Assembly (NCBI RefSeq): GCF_000090795.2
Contig: NW_003546298.1
Span: forward strand, 255,554-319,553
Direction of reading: 5' to 3'
Source: Amphimedon queenslandica
Lineage: Eukaryota; Porifera; Demospongiae; Haplosclerida; Niphatidae
DNA length: 64,000 nt
The translations under genes and the position numbers were made by a program. The stretch's first letter is position 1, and each line of letters begins with the position of its first letter. The notes beneath the pieces are model-generated. The model had not been told where the DNA came from, did no database searches, and saw only the letters and a program-made list of their open reading frames with translations. This document shows positions 44,401-48,637 of the stretch, piece by piece.

Positions 44401-44578
44401 TATTGTATATGTATGCAATCACTATTAAAAAGACTCACAAACCTTTGAAAGGCAATTCAATGTATCCCATCACCACACGGTATATCTGTTTTCTGAGATT
44501 CATATCTGCTGATCCTGTTACATCTTCAGGTAACAGAGCTCGAGAATCAGCTTGAACCTTGGATTCAACTTCTGACAT
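5632..44578 (-). CDS. ATR: Serine/threonine protein kinase ATR (checkpoint kinase), C-terminal part missing from the window
   Basis: ATR is the PI3K-like kinase that, with its partner ATRIP, senses RPA-coated single-stranded DNA in the nucleus and starts the replication-stress checkpoint. About 40 short exons on the minus strand match the animal ATR order: N-terminal HEAT repeats, UME domain, more HEAT repeats, then FAT. Diagnostic strings are CGECLGILGAIDPGR (near 11000-11060), DEVYVIPDHPFLKDI (about 11410-11465), WNKLPENTQEIFSPYL (about 10565-10612), TQEPILNLRRTLLSL (about 6090-6140) and GSYQRGYEHIVR. The start Met at 44578 opens MSEVESKVQADSRALLPE. Most introns are 50-100 bases, but a few are huge and full of transposons (24321-41140 is 16.8 kb). 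The last visible exon is 5632-5680; the kinase and FATC exons were not found to its left. Exon borders were read by eye; several small exons are uncertain. Confidence 0.93.
7166..7888. mobile_element. Long-armed palindromic TIR element with TTAA flanks, holding an assembly gap (copy 1)
   Basis: The left arm begins AGGGTAAGTTCAATGCATTT at 7166 and the right arm ends AATGCATTGAACTTACCCT at 7888. The arms match over at least 250 bases with small differences, for example the blocks GGAATGGATTTAGCTGCAGC and TGGCAGGAAGGAAAAATG and their reverse complements. TTAA sits directly outside each end (7162-7165 and 7889-7892). TTAA duplications are typical of piggyBac-type insertion, but the ends are not classical piggyBac termini and no transposase is visible. 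A second member is at 47000-48157. Confidence 0.8.
7487..7631. other. Assembly gap (145 N)
   Basis: A run of 145 N at the centre of the palindromic element. The sequence on either side is inverted-repeat arm, so the missing part is probably the loop or an expanded centre. Confidence 0.99.
8481..12435 (-). CDS. ATR: ATR exons: UME domain and following HEAT repeats
   Basis: Well-supported exons include 12265-12435 and 12123-12221 (ADHLEPNFLSILKFFDAKL), 11851-11936 (SSLTSLIVIMGSKYITKFRV), 11737-11808 (KNLEVCKKACEAWDCFIQ), exons near 11390-11480 (DEVYVIPDHPFLKDI), 11220-11340 (ECVLESHLKHLLKGINHQRS then DVRSHAVQSLLLHLKKHQ), 10975-11080 (CGECLGILGAIDPGR), 10680-10830 (DAQEQNCCAFAIQE), 10395-10630 (WNKLPENTQEIFSPYL), 9590-9665 (FLLPHVLLAVLSQKDFG) and 8560-8830 (QTVFASLDYLQTWV). 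UME (UVSB-PI3K/MEI-41/ESR-1) is a domain specific to the ATR family, which separates this gene from ATM, SMG1, mTOR and DNA-PKcs. Intervals not listed are short introns. Confidence 0.9.
12436..14329. other. Long ATR intron, no gene
   Basis: About 1.9 kb of AT-rich intron. A small minus-strand open frame at 12892-13116 is dominated by Phe, Leu and Ile codons and looks accidental. The 13975-14225 part belongs to a repeat family listed separately. I see nothing else. Confidence 0.6.
13975..14225. repeat. Interspersed repeat with the CCATTTTAT...GACCACACCC motif (copy 1 of 5)
   Basis: This stretch shares an ordered set of words with 17262-17400, 37362-37575, 46238-46400 and 50690-50765: a TCTAGA-like start with TTTAGACA, a TCTTGCTG block, CCATTTTAT..., TGTGACCACACCC, and then TTAACTTTAATAATAGTTAGATGA and a cagac tail in the longer copies. 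No coding capacity is seen. It may be a SINE or a short retroelement remnant. Confidence 0.6.
14330..16705 (-). CDS. ATR: ATR exons: central HEAT-repeat region
   Basis: Predicted exons: 16599-16705 (ELIRILPLVMYELDSNEA), 16410-16508, 16281-16366 (SLEWRLSQETFFIDNSDY), 15839-15922, 15660-15698, 15520-15589 (DALFPLLSLMDHEDIEVVSS, aligning with human LLNLMEDPDKDVRVAFSG), 15333-15431, 14991-15102 (AILFNLWGSYEGDISNHPFL), about 14912-14948 (VSIDILGCLGR), about 14769-14840 (HCVILLLEMLLRG), about 14650-14728 (LPLPLKHQICE), about 14521-14595 and about 14330-14470 (ISNVFGYKTVEEFLQSIHDP, like human IANVFDFPDLNRFLTRTL). Together they form alpha-solenoid repeats N-terminal to UME. Where both borders could be read, splice phases join cleanly from 16599 to 14991. 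Confidence 0.88.
16746..17135. mobile_element. hAT-like MITE in an ATR intron
   Basis: Inverted ends (AGGACTAAAACGAATAG at the left; the right end read inward is AGGGCTGAAATGAATAG) are flanked by the 8-base duplication ATTAAATA at 16738-16745 and 17136-17143. An 8-base duplication is the mark of hAT transposition. The 68-codon plus-strand frame inside (16883-17089) shows no recognisable domain. Confidence 0.75.
17262..17400. repeat. Interspersed repeat, CCATTTTAT/GACCACACCC family (copy 2)
   Basis: Contains TCTAGAGAAGTCTTTAGACA, TCTCTTGCTG, GCCGCCATTTTGTTTGCCG and TGGCCACACCC in the same order as the other family members, but lacks the long 3' part. Confidence 0.5.
17505..17535. repeat. Perfect GC-rich hairpin, 14-bp stem
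   Basis: AACGACCTGGGGGC and its exact reverse complement are separated by a 3-base loop. It stands out in AT-rich intron and directly follows an AT dinucleotide tract (about 17458-17475). It could be the core of a small MITE or a structured RNA element in the ATR intron. No T-run that would make it a terminator is expected in a eukaryotic context. Confidence 0.8.
17912..18112. mobile_element. MITE, TGGCTCAAAATGG family (copy 1)
   Basis: Starts TACTGTATAGTGAAAAATTT and ends CTGGTGTACAGTA. The interior carries GGCAAATTTTACTTTGG, GGCTCAAAATGG and GCGAATGGCTATC. Related copies are at about 29586-29765 and 40905-41060. TA edges suggest a mariner-type MITE. Confidence 0.65.
18221..18262. repeat. 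CAGA microsatellite
   Basis: A short run of CAGACAGACAGA units with interruptions. The minus-strand Cys/Val/Leu/Ser-rich open frames that cross it (18080-18494) are products of the repeat, not genes. Confidence 0.85.
18276..24320 (-). CDS. ATR: ATR exons: N-terminal HEAT repeats
   Basis: Predicted exons in order: 24254-24320 (LLFLKDRKLFSYLTAGLL, like human LLFLFKSKSPAIFGVLTK), 24121-24194, 23986-24076, 22758-22863, 22550-22659 (ILDSLCWLLLDLLSHGP), 22075-22234 (FFDQLAVALLQLTYTGIY), 21448-21555 (DCVGHLLYNCWLVGVLSLSK), 20756-20836 (basic linker, HPAFKKKLKGSAPQYGQKR), 20304-20388, 20078-20254 (ALKFWLERNEFAGMLELLD), 18388-18483 (NGADFQWITEIEESNLL) and 18276-18364 (HALCALHYVCNGDILLEVV). In ATR this solenoid is where ATRIP binds. 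Phases agree from 24194 through 21448; the joins at 21448/20836 and 18388/18364 do not, so at least one small exon or alternative splice site is missing from my reading. Confidence 0.85.
19045..19150. repeat. Small foldback fragment related to the tRNA-like TIR element ends
   Basis: Left GCGGGCGTTTAATCGG and ACACGGTA; right CAGGCGTTTATTCAAGCC, GGCCTTTATTTGAA and TTTACGGTA. The right part resembles the terminal sequence of the elements at 23061-23303 and 52656-52918, but no tRNA-like core is present. Confidence 0.4.
19256..19667. mobile_element. CAAGAGT MITE (copy 1) with 7-bp duplication ATAGCCA
   Basis: Arms of about 100 bases are inverted copies: the left begins CAAGAGTACAGAATACTTAA and the right ends TTAAGTATTATGTACTCTTG. 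Both contain CAGCCCTATAGCAGGCTGAT or its complement, and ATACTCCAGTATACTT or its complement. The flanks repeat ATAGCCA (19249-19255 and 19668-19674). No protein is encoded. Two more members with the same terminal CAAGAGT and 7-base duplications are at 51381 and 63598. Confidence 0.85.
20837..22074. other. ATR introns, no further gene
   Basis: AT-rich intron on both sides of the ATR exon at 21448-21555. A missing ATR exon may lie between 20837 and 21447, because the splice phases of the neighbouring exons do not agree. I found no mobile element with defined ends. Confidence 0.45.
23061..23303 (-). mobile_element. TIR element with tRNA-like core (copy 2, degenerate)
   Basis: Read on the minus strand it begins TACCGTATATCCTTAATATA, passes the GCCAATAAACACCGGGGTAG block, a tRNA-like segment with a decayed B box (GGTGTGAAACC) and a GTGGATGC stretch of the A-box region, then ends with GGCGCCCTGCTTTTATTTA and TACAGTA. 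The same order is seen in the better copy at 52656-52918. It lies in the intron between the ATR exons at 22758-22863 and 23986-24076. Confidence 0.7.
23304..23985. other. ATR intron, no gene
   Basis: Overlapping open frames on both strands at about 23424-23682 cover the same bases and show no conserved motif. I see no terminal repeats. Confidence 0.45.
24733..24876 (+). CDS. Possible first coding segment of DIRS copy 2
   Basis: A 47-codon frame starting MTTSKNLPPFSEEQLRYL in the GC-rich leader. A GTAGGT donor-like site lies within it (after CCGAGAG). It may be the start of a spliced or decayed Gag protein. The function is not established; the placement just inside the element and the codon use argue against a cellular gene. 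Confidence 0.4.
   Translation: MTTSKNLPPFSEEQLRYLTYLVGCEPRGRSRLLRAHRTRSVFQGAGR
25137..25385 (+). repeat. Imperfect tandem repeat, three units of about 75-90 bases
   Basis: Each unit contains TCAGCA, then ATTACCACTGGCTGGCTCTA or a close variant, CAATTTCCAA and a TTTATTTATT-rich end. Units begin near 25140, 25206 and 25281; a fourth partial start is near 25360. They separate the leader from the Gag-like frame of DIRS copy 2. Confidence 0.75.
25385..26190 (+). pseudogene. DIRS Gag-like protein with zinc knuckles
   Basis: A frame from 25385 contains FVDMAELLPNYWRWEE, followed in another frame (25768-25983) by MVRVSKKFEGNSWVSCDPAF and the Cys/His motif CAHCLKDSHPTKLCP. A second Cys/His cluster, CSLCRKGGHPASACH, follows in the frame starting at 26035. 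Such knuckles bind nucleic acid in retroelement Gag proteins. The frame changes show decay; a run of nine G at 25862-25870 is one possible slip site. Confidence 0.7.
26530..27440 (+). pseudogene. DIRS reverse transcriptase, disrupted by a 28-bp triplication
   Basis: Before the RT domain, 26533-26814 carries a linker (GFNRACTLEPVTRN). The RT follows in broken frames: SVNDGIN and MAKIDIKSAYRLLAIHPQDR near 26935-26995, PFGLCSVPKIFNAVADAIDW near 27103-27160, and the catalytic HYLDDYITVG near 27193-27225. A 28-base unit is present three times at 27049-27132, and its 56 extra bases shift the frame just before the catalytic site. Homology is clear; the copy is dead. Confidence 0.85.
27049..27132 (+). 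repeat. 28-bp unit in three tandem copies inside the RT
   Basis: TTTGGGCTCTGCTCAGTGCC begins at 27049, 27077 and 27105. The first two units are identical through GAAGCCCC; the third continues into the normal RT sequence. Two extra units add 56 bases, which is not a multiple of three. Confidence 0.95.
27441..28030 (+). pseudogene. DIRS RNase H domain, frameshifted
   Basis: Motifs appear across two frames: ASGSRGCGAHTS near 27675 (with the conserved Asp just before it), AVKELIPIILAI near 27770, CDNQAVVAVVNS near 27852, and ATYIVGRDNVLADDLSHN near 27960. These follow the RT in the DIRS order. Unlike copy 1, the first Asp is kept. Frame changes near 27720-27850 break the protein. Confidence 0.75.
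28120..29105 (+). pseudogene. DIRS tyrosine recombinase, frameshifted and lacking the HxxR arginine
   Basis: The core-binding part is near 28150-28460 in several frames. The first catalytic arginine lies in FFGFFRLGKLLAP (about 28568-28605), where related enzymes have Glu instead of Lys after the Gly. The last part (28722-29105) has YSGHSFQIRVANMAAVAG and the tyrosine block WSSNAFQVYLRTP. The HxxR arginine is Gln here; CAA could have come from CGA by CpG decay. The recombinase is inactive on these grounds. Confidence 0.85.
29346..30100. other. Intron between DIRS copy 2 and hAT element 1
   Basis: AT-rich sequence with no gene. A MITE relic of the TGGCTCAAAATGG family lies at about 29586-29765. 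Confidence 0.55.
29586..29765. mobile_element. MITE, TGGCTCAAAATGG family (copy 2)
   Basis: Shares GGTGATTGGCAAATTTG, GTGGCTCAAAATGGC and GGCGAATGGCTATTGAAA with 17912-18112 and ends CTGCTATACGGTA. The left end is less clear than the right. Confidence 0.6.
30325..31795 (+). pseudogene. hAT (ZBED-type) transposase, decayed
   Basis: At the 5' end a BED-finger-like stretch is visible (SEVWQHL, then CVICSLC, and a His pair in SHFEHHQIKEY, about 30325-30480). Near 31270-31420 are TDKPIVKKLR and HVKENITTELSKLIENQN. The hAT C-terminal dimerisation motif follows as RDEIREYDAEEALGLDQEP (about 31565-31625) and SVPSERLFSAAGNLISEKRS (about 31691-31750). Multiple stops and frame changes separate the pieces, so no transposase can be made. 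A GC-rich hairpin (30670-30717) interrupts the body. Confidence 0.8.
30670..30717. repeat. GC-rich hairpin in hAT element 1
   Basis: A perfect 15-bp stem (GGGCCAGCCCCTTCC and its complement) has a 4-base TAAC loop. It is extended by a further 6 pairs (AGTCTC/GAGACT) across one mismatch. It may be a small foldback insertion. Confidence 0.85.
31931..32477. mobile_element. Mariner-like MITE nested in the hAT element
   Basis: Ends are inverted copies of about 40 bases starting CCGTAGGTCGGGATATAT; both carry the CGGCTGCTTATTTTCG block or its complement. TA lies on both outer edges. The open frames inside and across the right arm (for example 32222-32506) show no transposase motif and run through the inverted repeat, so I do not count them as genes. 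Confidence 0.85.
32531..33475. other. Intron segment with one MITE
   Basis: No gene. Contains the MITE at 32927-33150. Confidence 0.55.
32927..33150. mobile_element. MITE with GGAAATTTTTGAG ends
   Basis: The left end TACTCTATACGTGGAAATTT and the right end CAAAAATTTCCATGTATCGG are imperfect inverted repeats with TA borders. No coding sequence. Confidence 0.75.
33480..35230 (+). pseudogene. Second hAT (ZBED-type) transposase relic
   Basis: Recognisable pieces in order on the plus strand: a BED-finger-like start (KCKQCSNV near 33703), EGIGFCGLHVLE and KDFTQVIGRQ near 33950-34055, IALTTNIWTSSTT (about 34098-34137, the conserved TxDxWTS region of hAT transposases), and the AANMELCLSILEKEE, THCLQLCLKAGFEVRAIGNL and RKLVGHF blocks at 34300-34460. 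Numerous stops interrupt it. The 3' part beyond about 34900 is weak. No clean terminal repeats or duplication were found. Confidence 0.75.
35510..35965 (+). pseudogene. Crypton N-terminal part
   Basis: An acidic frame (35510-35728) starts MATFFSDMSEDDLLLDNLMQ and runs into Asp-rich repeats. After a frame change, 35768-35965 reads SRFAALVPDQEVLEKVKGQV then TKLVTQWAVRIWNEQKYSRQ, the region that precedes the catalytic domain in DUF3504/KIAA1958-like proteins. The homologous sequence stops near 35965 and resumes at about 37575. Confidence 0.65.
36058..36533. mobile_element. hAT-like MITE with 8-bp duplication CAGTTCAG
   Basis: The left end CAGTGATGTTCGATACC and the right end GGTATCGAACATCACTA are inverted repeats. 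CAGTTCAG flanks both sides (36050-36057 and 36534-36541), a perfect 8-base duplication. The inner arms repeat GTACTCGGAATCG-type words. No transposase. Confidence 0.9.
36628..36721 (+). repeat. Short tandem duplication, 2 x about 46 bases
   Basis: GGCGGCTGTGTTGTTTCACT followed by CTTAAAACAGTCTTGCTGTT appears twice in a row, starting at about 36630 and 36675. It lies within the right half of the palindromic MITE. Confidence 0.85.
37362..37575. repeat. Interspersed repeat, CCATTTTAT/GACCACACCC family (copy 3) with CAGA run
   Basis: Starts TCTAGAGAAGTTTTTAGACA, then TCTTATCTTGCTGACCG, GGCCATTTTATTCATTGTGA, CCACACCCGC and TTAACTTTAATAATAGTTAG, ending in a CAGACAGA run and TTTTCTCGCCTTAGTGGG. It forms the 3' side of the insertion that splits the Crypton. 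Confidence 0.65.
37575..38542 (+). pseudogene. Crypton tyrosine recombinase domain, frameshifted
   Basis: The domain resumes with ELNHWLSKFIVKVRKKDGS (the open frame runs from 37507). SICSSIQRYIHKN follows, then the first catalytic arginine in VNFALRSGKEHWSF (about 37950-37990) and YIEPGSKNNPGGLNERK. The frame changes near 38165-38205, and 38174-38542 continues with DVFCLQPLQKPTPACWYQTR, the HxxR box in NHLLRKTCVMRLF, GHRSAGG and a tyrosine in WAYKELS. All expected catalytic residues (R, HxxR, GH, Y) appear present, so only the frameshift and the insertion inactivate it. Confidence 0.8.
38760..39330 (-). pseudogene. Third hAT (ZBED-type) transposase fragment
   Basis: On the minus strand: SDAWKYMYFGFVLDENSQPT and FDSPNCK (about 39327-39160), then in another frame NSSNLFTHLRTFHLKEYSSL, which is a BED-finger His pair. 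Then KEHKMITESIATFLAKEMLP and VDKPCFR near 38815, a conserved N-terminal block of ZBED transposases. Only this N-terminal part is present; catalytic and dimerisation regions were not seen. Confidence 0.75.
39331..40904. other. Intron segment without a recognised gene
   Basis: A 60-codon plus-strand frame at 40335-40517 (MVGVASFKMALNVSVTIKRA) lies next to the palindromic word GCGCATGCGC and is unrecognised. Otherwise AT-rich intron with no clear repeats. Confidence 0.4.
40905..41060. mobile_element. MITE relic, TGGCTCAAAATGG family (copy 3)
   Basis: Contains GTGGCATTGCGCATAAGC, AAATGGCACAAAATGGC and GGCAAATGGCAAATG, in the order of the 17912 and 29586 copies, but the ends are eroded. It lies just left of the ATR exon at 41141. 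Confidence 0.5.
41141..44578 (-). CDS. ATR: ATR exons 1-3 (N-terminus)
   Basis: Exon 1 (44443-44578) holds the start Met and MSEVESKVQADSRALLPE, ending in YIELPFK. Exon 2 (43275-43382) reads GVVVIDFIYKCIDQRPQSFI, aligning with human SVMLLDFIQHIMKSSPLMFV. Exon 3 (41141-41230) reads VVTFFMLSHYVKKFTNDKY. Donors GTTTGTGAG, GTAAGCC and GTAATAC and their acceptors fit, and phases 1-2 and 2-3 agree. The start was chosen because no upstream in-frame Met was seen before the JIP promoter and the human protein starts at a similar distance from the VVAVELV/LLDFI block. The introns of 1.06 and 2.04 kb hold MITEs. Confidence 0.85.
42513..42602. mobile_element. Very short foldback MITE
   Basis: AAAGGCCCACATACACCAGG at the left and CCTAGTATATGGGGGCCTTT at the right are imperfect inverted repeats enclosing about 50 bases. 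Confidence 0.7.
42604..42835. mobile_element. Foldback MITE with TTCACACTGCAAAA ends
   Basis: The left ATTCACACTGCAAAAATAAC and right TTTTGCAGTGTGAATTGG are inverted repeats. The inner arms GGGCTGTATAAACCAATGGC and its near complement extend the palindrome to about 100 bases per arm. Confidence 0.85.
43560..44230. repeat. Foldback repeat with GCAGTAGGATTGAATTGA arms (copy 1)
   Basis: A palindrome at 43563-43855 (arms include AAAAGCAGTAGGATTGAATT and its complement, and CTACACCACTGCATGAAG and its complement) is followed by GGTGTCTGCAGCTG and GATGAAAGAAGAA words that recur at 46435-46845. The open frames at 43568-43777 and 43915-44247 on the minus strand fall entirely in this repeat. Confidence 0.65.
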
Positions 44579-44756
44579 CTTCAGCCAGTCTCGAGGCCAG
44601 TCTGGATCTCGGTCTGGAGAGTGGGGACAACAGTCACAACACGTGTGTACCGTGTTTTGGATAGTTTACGGAGATGAAACCAAAGCAAATCGACGTAGTC
44701 GTAGAGTGACGTAGGCTAGTATACTGTAGTATACAGTGGGGCTGGTCTCTTAAAAA
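44579..44756. promoter_or_regulatory. Divergent ATR/JIP promoter region (178 bp)
   Basis: The 178 bases between the ATR start codon (minus strand) and the JIP start codon (plus strand). It contains a perfect E-box palindrome CACGTG at 44640-44645, a CRE-like TGACGTA at 44707-44713, and a TATACTGTAGTATA palindrome near 44720. No TATA box in a canonical position is evident for either gene. Transcription start sites cannot be read from sequence; the 5' UTRs must be short or the transcripts overlap. Confidence 0.7.
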
Positions 44757-47700
44757 ATGGCCGTTGTTTTAGAGGACGATCCCGCTCCTCCAGTGTCTGA
44801 ACGCGTACAGGTAAGAACCAATCAAATGAAATATATTTCATAATAATCTGCCATTAGTTCTTGGCTAAAAGTATTTATGACGAACTCGAAAGTCTGATAG
44901 GTGAACATGGCCCTGATAGTATCGGGAACCTAATGCCATTGGTAGTCAATATACTAGAAAACTTAGATTCAGCTCTTTCTGATAATCAAGTAAGTCAGTA
45001 AGCACAGTGAATATTGCATTTGTACCTAACCTTGTTAATTTATTGGCAGTGGCTATATTTACAGCTCCTTAATCCCACCTTAGGTGGCTGTTTAAAACCT
45101 AAGACACTCTGAAATTAAAAACCAAACCCTAAACCAACCTTTGGAATACCTGGCATAACTAGGAGACTAATATAGAATGACTAGAAGACTAACTATAACC
45201 CTAAATGCTAATCCATATACCCTAAAATAATAGCTAACTAGGGGACTCATAAGTCATAACATAATTAGGGGACATAGCTAAGTAAAAAAGGTAAGAAATT
45301 CAATTTTTAAAAGTAAGAAATAAAGTGAATTACGCTTGTGTTGCCGTGTAAACACAGCCTAAAATAGCCACCATAAAATTTGTTTCTTTAGGTCAGTCCC
45401 TAGCAACTTATTTCCTTTTCCTGTTAATTAAAACAGAATGAGCTAGCCATTTGCCAGCTGAAATCAGTTTACTATCCACTTGACTTGTCTCAATACATCC
45501 ACCATAGTGTACAAAATTGTTATGCTTTTAGTAGCCTCTGTCTCCTTTTGTTCTTCCTTGTAATTATGTATCTTAAAAGTTGGTACTGTATAGGGGTTTT
45601 ATTTTATTGGTATAAAATTTCGCGAATTTGTTCAGATTTGCCATTTGTTGGTATAAATTTTCACGAATCTTACCTTCTGTAGCCATTTTTACTTGTGTGC
45701 CACACCTCTTTTGTGGAATTTAATTTCGCGAATTTAATGAAAACGTGAAATTCACGAAATTTATTACCAGTGAAATATAACCCCTATATGGTAATATACG
45801 TACATGTACGAGTTGATCTTATGGCTACTACATGTACACCTGCATGTTCTGTAGCTTACTTTCAAGTGCCAATCAAATTAATGACAAAGCCTGAACTTAC
45901 ATTCGAATGTTAAGACACTGTGTTTACTCTGAATATTGGTTTATTTGATCAGATTTTATTTATGAAATAGCCTGACAAGATTAATTGAATTATATGTTAA
46001 ATTGCGTTTAATGATTATTAATTAAAATTGGTATCCTTAATATAAAAGTCATGTTGTTTAGACTAAGTTGGAGAACAACACAGAATATAATGAGAGAATT
46101 AAACAAAATGGTCAGAATTACATGTATGTCTGATGTTCAATTGTTATTTTAAGCATGCATTTTTGCTAATTTTTTTTGCGATATTAAGTTTTTAAAGACA
46201 GAATAATACAGTAGTTTAATATAGTAGTTTAGTGTGATGTTGCTGACCGTTTACTGCAAGTGAGCATCACAGACTTGCTGATAGCCACCATTTTATTTCA
46301 TTGTGACCACACCTGCTTTCATTGAAAATTAGGCTATTTAAGATTAATAGTTGTTAGATGACCTGCCCATACAGACAGGCTTTTTCTCATCTTAGTCGGC
46401 TTCATCCAATTAAGTTTATGTTCTGGGTAGGATTTTTTATTGTACACCAGTTAGCAAGTACCCTCATGTTTTTTGTTATTCCCCGATTCAATCCTACTAC
46501 TTTTCCTTTTTGTCTTTACTTTTATTATGCTTTTTAAAAAATTTATAAATGTACATTTTGTGATACATTGTAGATGTACATGTGTACATGTACAGCATCC
46601 TTTAGTGGTTGGACTAACTGTATTGATGCTGATCGTGTGCACATAAATTGAAATATCATTACACTTCGGTGTCTGCAGCTGAATTCTGTCTTTCATTTTT
46701 GGTCTTCCTCTTTAAAAAAAACTCACTTTGTGAAACCCATTAGATTTATTGGCTAATTGAAGAAGATGAAAGAAAGAAGAGGGAAATGTGGGAAGAATTT
46801 TGCAGAAATTTGAATTTTTTGAGCCACCTCAATCCTACATGTACATGTACAATACATAAAGGATAGCCTTTATACATTGTACATGTACAATGTATGTCCT
46901 TGTAATATTTCCATTTCGAAAGTTCATTATGTTGTATACTTCTATGTACAAAACGCTGCATGTGCATGTGCAAGTATACATACATTTAATTTTCTTTTTA
47001 GGGTAACTGNNNNNNNNNNNNNNNNNNNNNNNNNNNNNNNNNNNNNNNNNNNNNNNNNNNNNNNNNNNNNNNNNNNNNNNNNNNNNNNNNNNNNNNNNNN
47101 NNNNNNNNNNNNNNNNNNNNNNNNNNNNNNNNNNNNNNNNNNNNNNNNNNNNNNNNNNNNNNNNNNNNNNNNNNNNNNNNNNNNNNNNNNNNNNNNNNNN
47201 NNNNNNNNNNNNNNNNNNNNNNNNNNNNNNNNNNNNNNNNNNNNNNNNNNNNNNNNNNNNNNNNNNNNNNNNNNNNNNNNNNNNNNNNNNNNNNNNNNNN
47301 NNNNNNNNNNNNNNNNNNNNNNNNNNNNNNNNNNNNNNNNNNNNNNNNNNNNNNNNNNNNNNNNNNNNNNNNNNNNNNNNNNNNNNNNNNNNNNNNNNNN
47401 NNNNNNNNNNNNNNNNNNNNNNNNNNNNNNNNNNNNNNNNNNNNNNNNNNNNNNNNNNNNNNNNNNNNNNNNNNNNNNNNNNNNNNNNNNNNNNNNNNNN
47501 NNNNNNNNNNNNNNNNNNNNNNNNNNNNNNNNNNNNNNNNNNNNNNNNNNNNNNNNNNNNNNNNNNNNNNNNNNNNNNNNNNNNNNNNNNNNNNNNNNNN
47601 NNNNNNNNNNNNNNNNNNNNNNNNNNNNNNNNNNNNNNNNNNNNNNNNNNNNNNNNNNNNNNNNNNNNNNNNNNNNNNNNNNNNNNNNNNNNNNNNNNNN

Positions 47701-48637
47701 NNNNNNNNNNNNNNNNNNNNNNNNNNNNNNNNNNNNNNNNNNNNNNNNNNNNNNNNNNNNNNNNNNNNNNNNNNNNNNNNNNNNNNNNNNNNNNNNNNNN
47801 NNNNNNNNNNNNNNNNNNNNNNNNNNNNNNNNNNNNNNNNNNNNNNNNNNNNNNNNNNNNNNNNNNNNNNNNNNNNNNNNNNNNNNNGCTATTACATTAT
47901 AAGGCATGAGAATAAAGGATTATTTCCCCTATAAAGGAATGGATTAACCACTAGCTTTACCAAAATGACGTCACGTTTAGCCACGCCCACCGACAGGAAG
48001 TAACATGGCATGAAGTAAATAAAGGCATTTTTGAAAGCTCATATCTCAGTGAATAATTTTTTTTGAACAATAGGAGTTCTCACACTTCATTAAAAAGTTC
48101 AGGCAATCATCTTTAGCCAATAAAATAAATACCTCAAGAAACCACTGCAGTTACCCTTTAAAAATGTAACTTTGCTTCCCAAGTAATTATGTACATGCAC
48201 ACATAGACTGTACATGCATGTACATGTGTACATGTTTTTGTAGGACCATTTAAATGCAGTTATGGAACTGACTGAAGAAAATCAGCAATTAGTGTCCAAC
48301 TATGAGAAAGAGAAGCAGTACCGGAAAGAGATTGAAGAGGTTTTTTTTAATTAAAGATATTGATGATTATGGTATAATGTACTGTATTTTAGAAAGCAAT
48401 TTTGATGGAAGATGCTAATGACAACGAAATTCGAACCTTGAAAGACCAAAATGCTACATTGGTGTTAGAGAACAAGTCTCTTCACAATAAATTGAGTAGT
48501 CAAACTGAACAAAGTAAATTCATAAGGCTACTTTAGTATCTGTACTACTGTGAAATGATTTTTTAGCTGAAAAACTTGATGAACGTCATGAGCAGTTGAA
48601 ATTGGAATATAAAGACCTTCATGAAAAGAATTTAGAA
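44757..48637 (+). CDS. MAPK8IP3: JIP exons 1-5: RH1 domain and first coiled coil
   Basis: Exons 44757-44810 ([18 protein letters not shown]), 44858-44989 ([18 protein letters not shown] to ALSDNQ), 48244-48339 ([20 protein letters not shown]), 48393-48513 and 48567-48637. RH1 (RILP homology 1) binds motor proteins, including kinesin heavy chain and dynein light intermediate chain, in this family. The heptad-rich segment [19 protein letters not shown] continues the coiled coil. Intron 2 (44990-48243) is 3.25 kb and contains a MITE, two repeats and the second assembly gap; a small exon could be hidden in the gap, but phase and protein continuity (SDNQ|DHLNAV versus human SENQEHEVEL) argue against it. 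Confidence 0.92.

Larger units (their letters stand above)
44990..48243. other. JIP intron 2
   Basis: Contains the MITE at 45584-45793, the interspersed repeat at 46238-46400, the foldback repeat at 46435-46845 and the palindromic gap element at 47000-48157. No other gene. The open frames reported across the N-run are artefacts. Confidence 0.8.

Noticed and set aside
46877-47907. Long open frames of more than 300 codons on both strands
   Set aside because: Almost the whole length is N; the frames exist only because unknown bases contain no stops.
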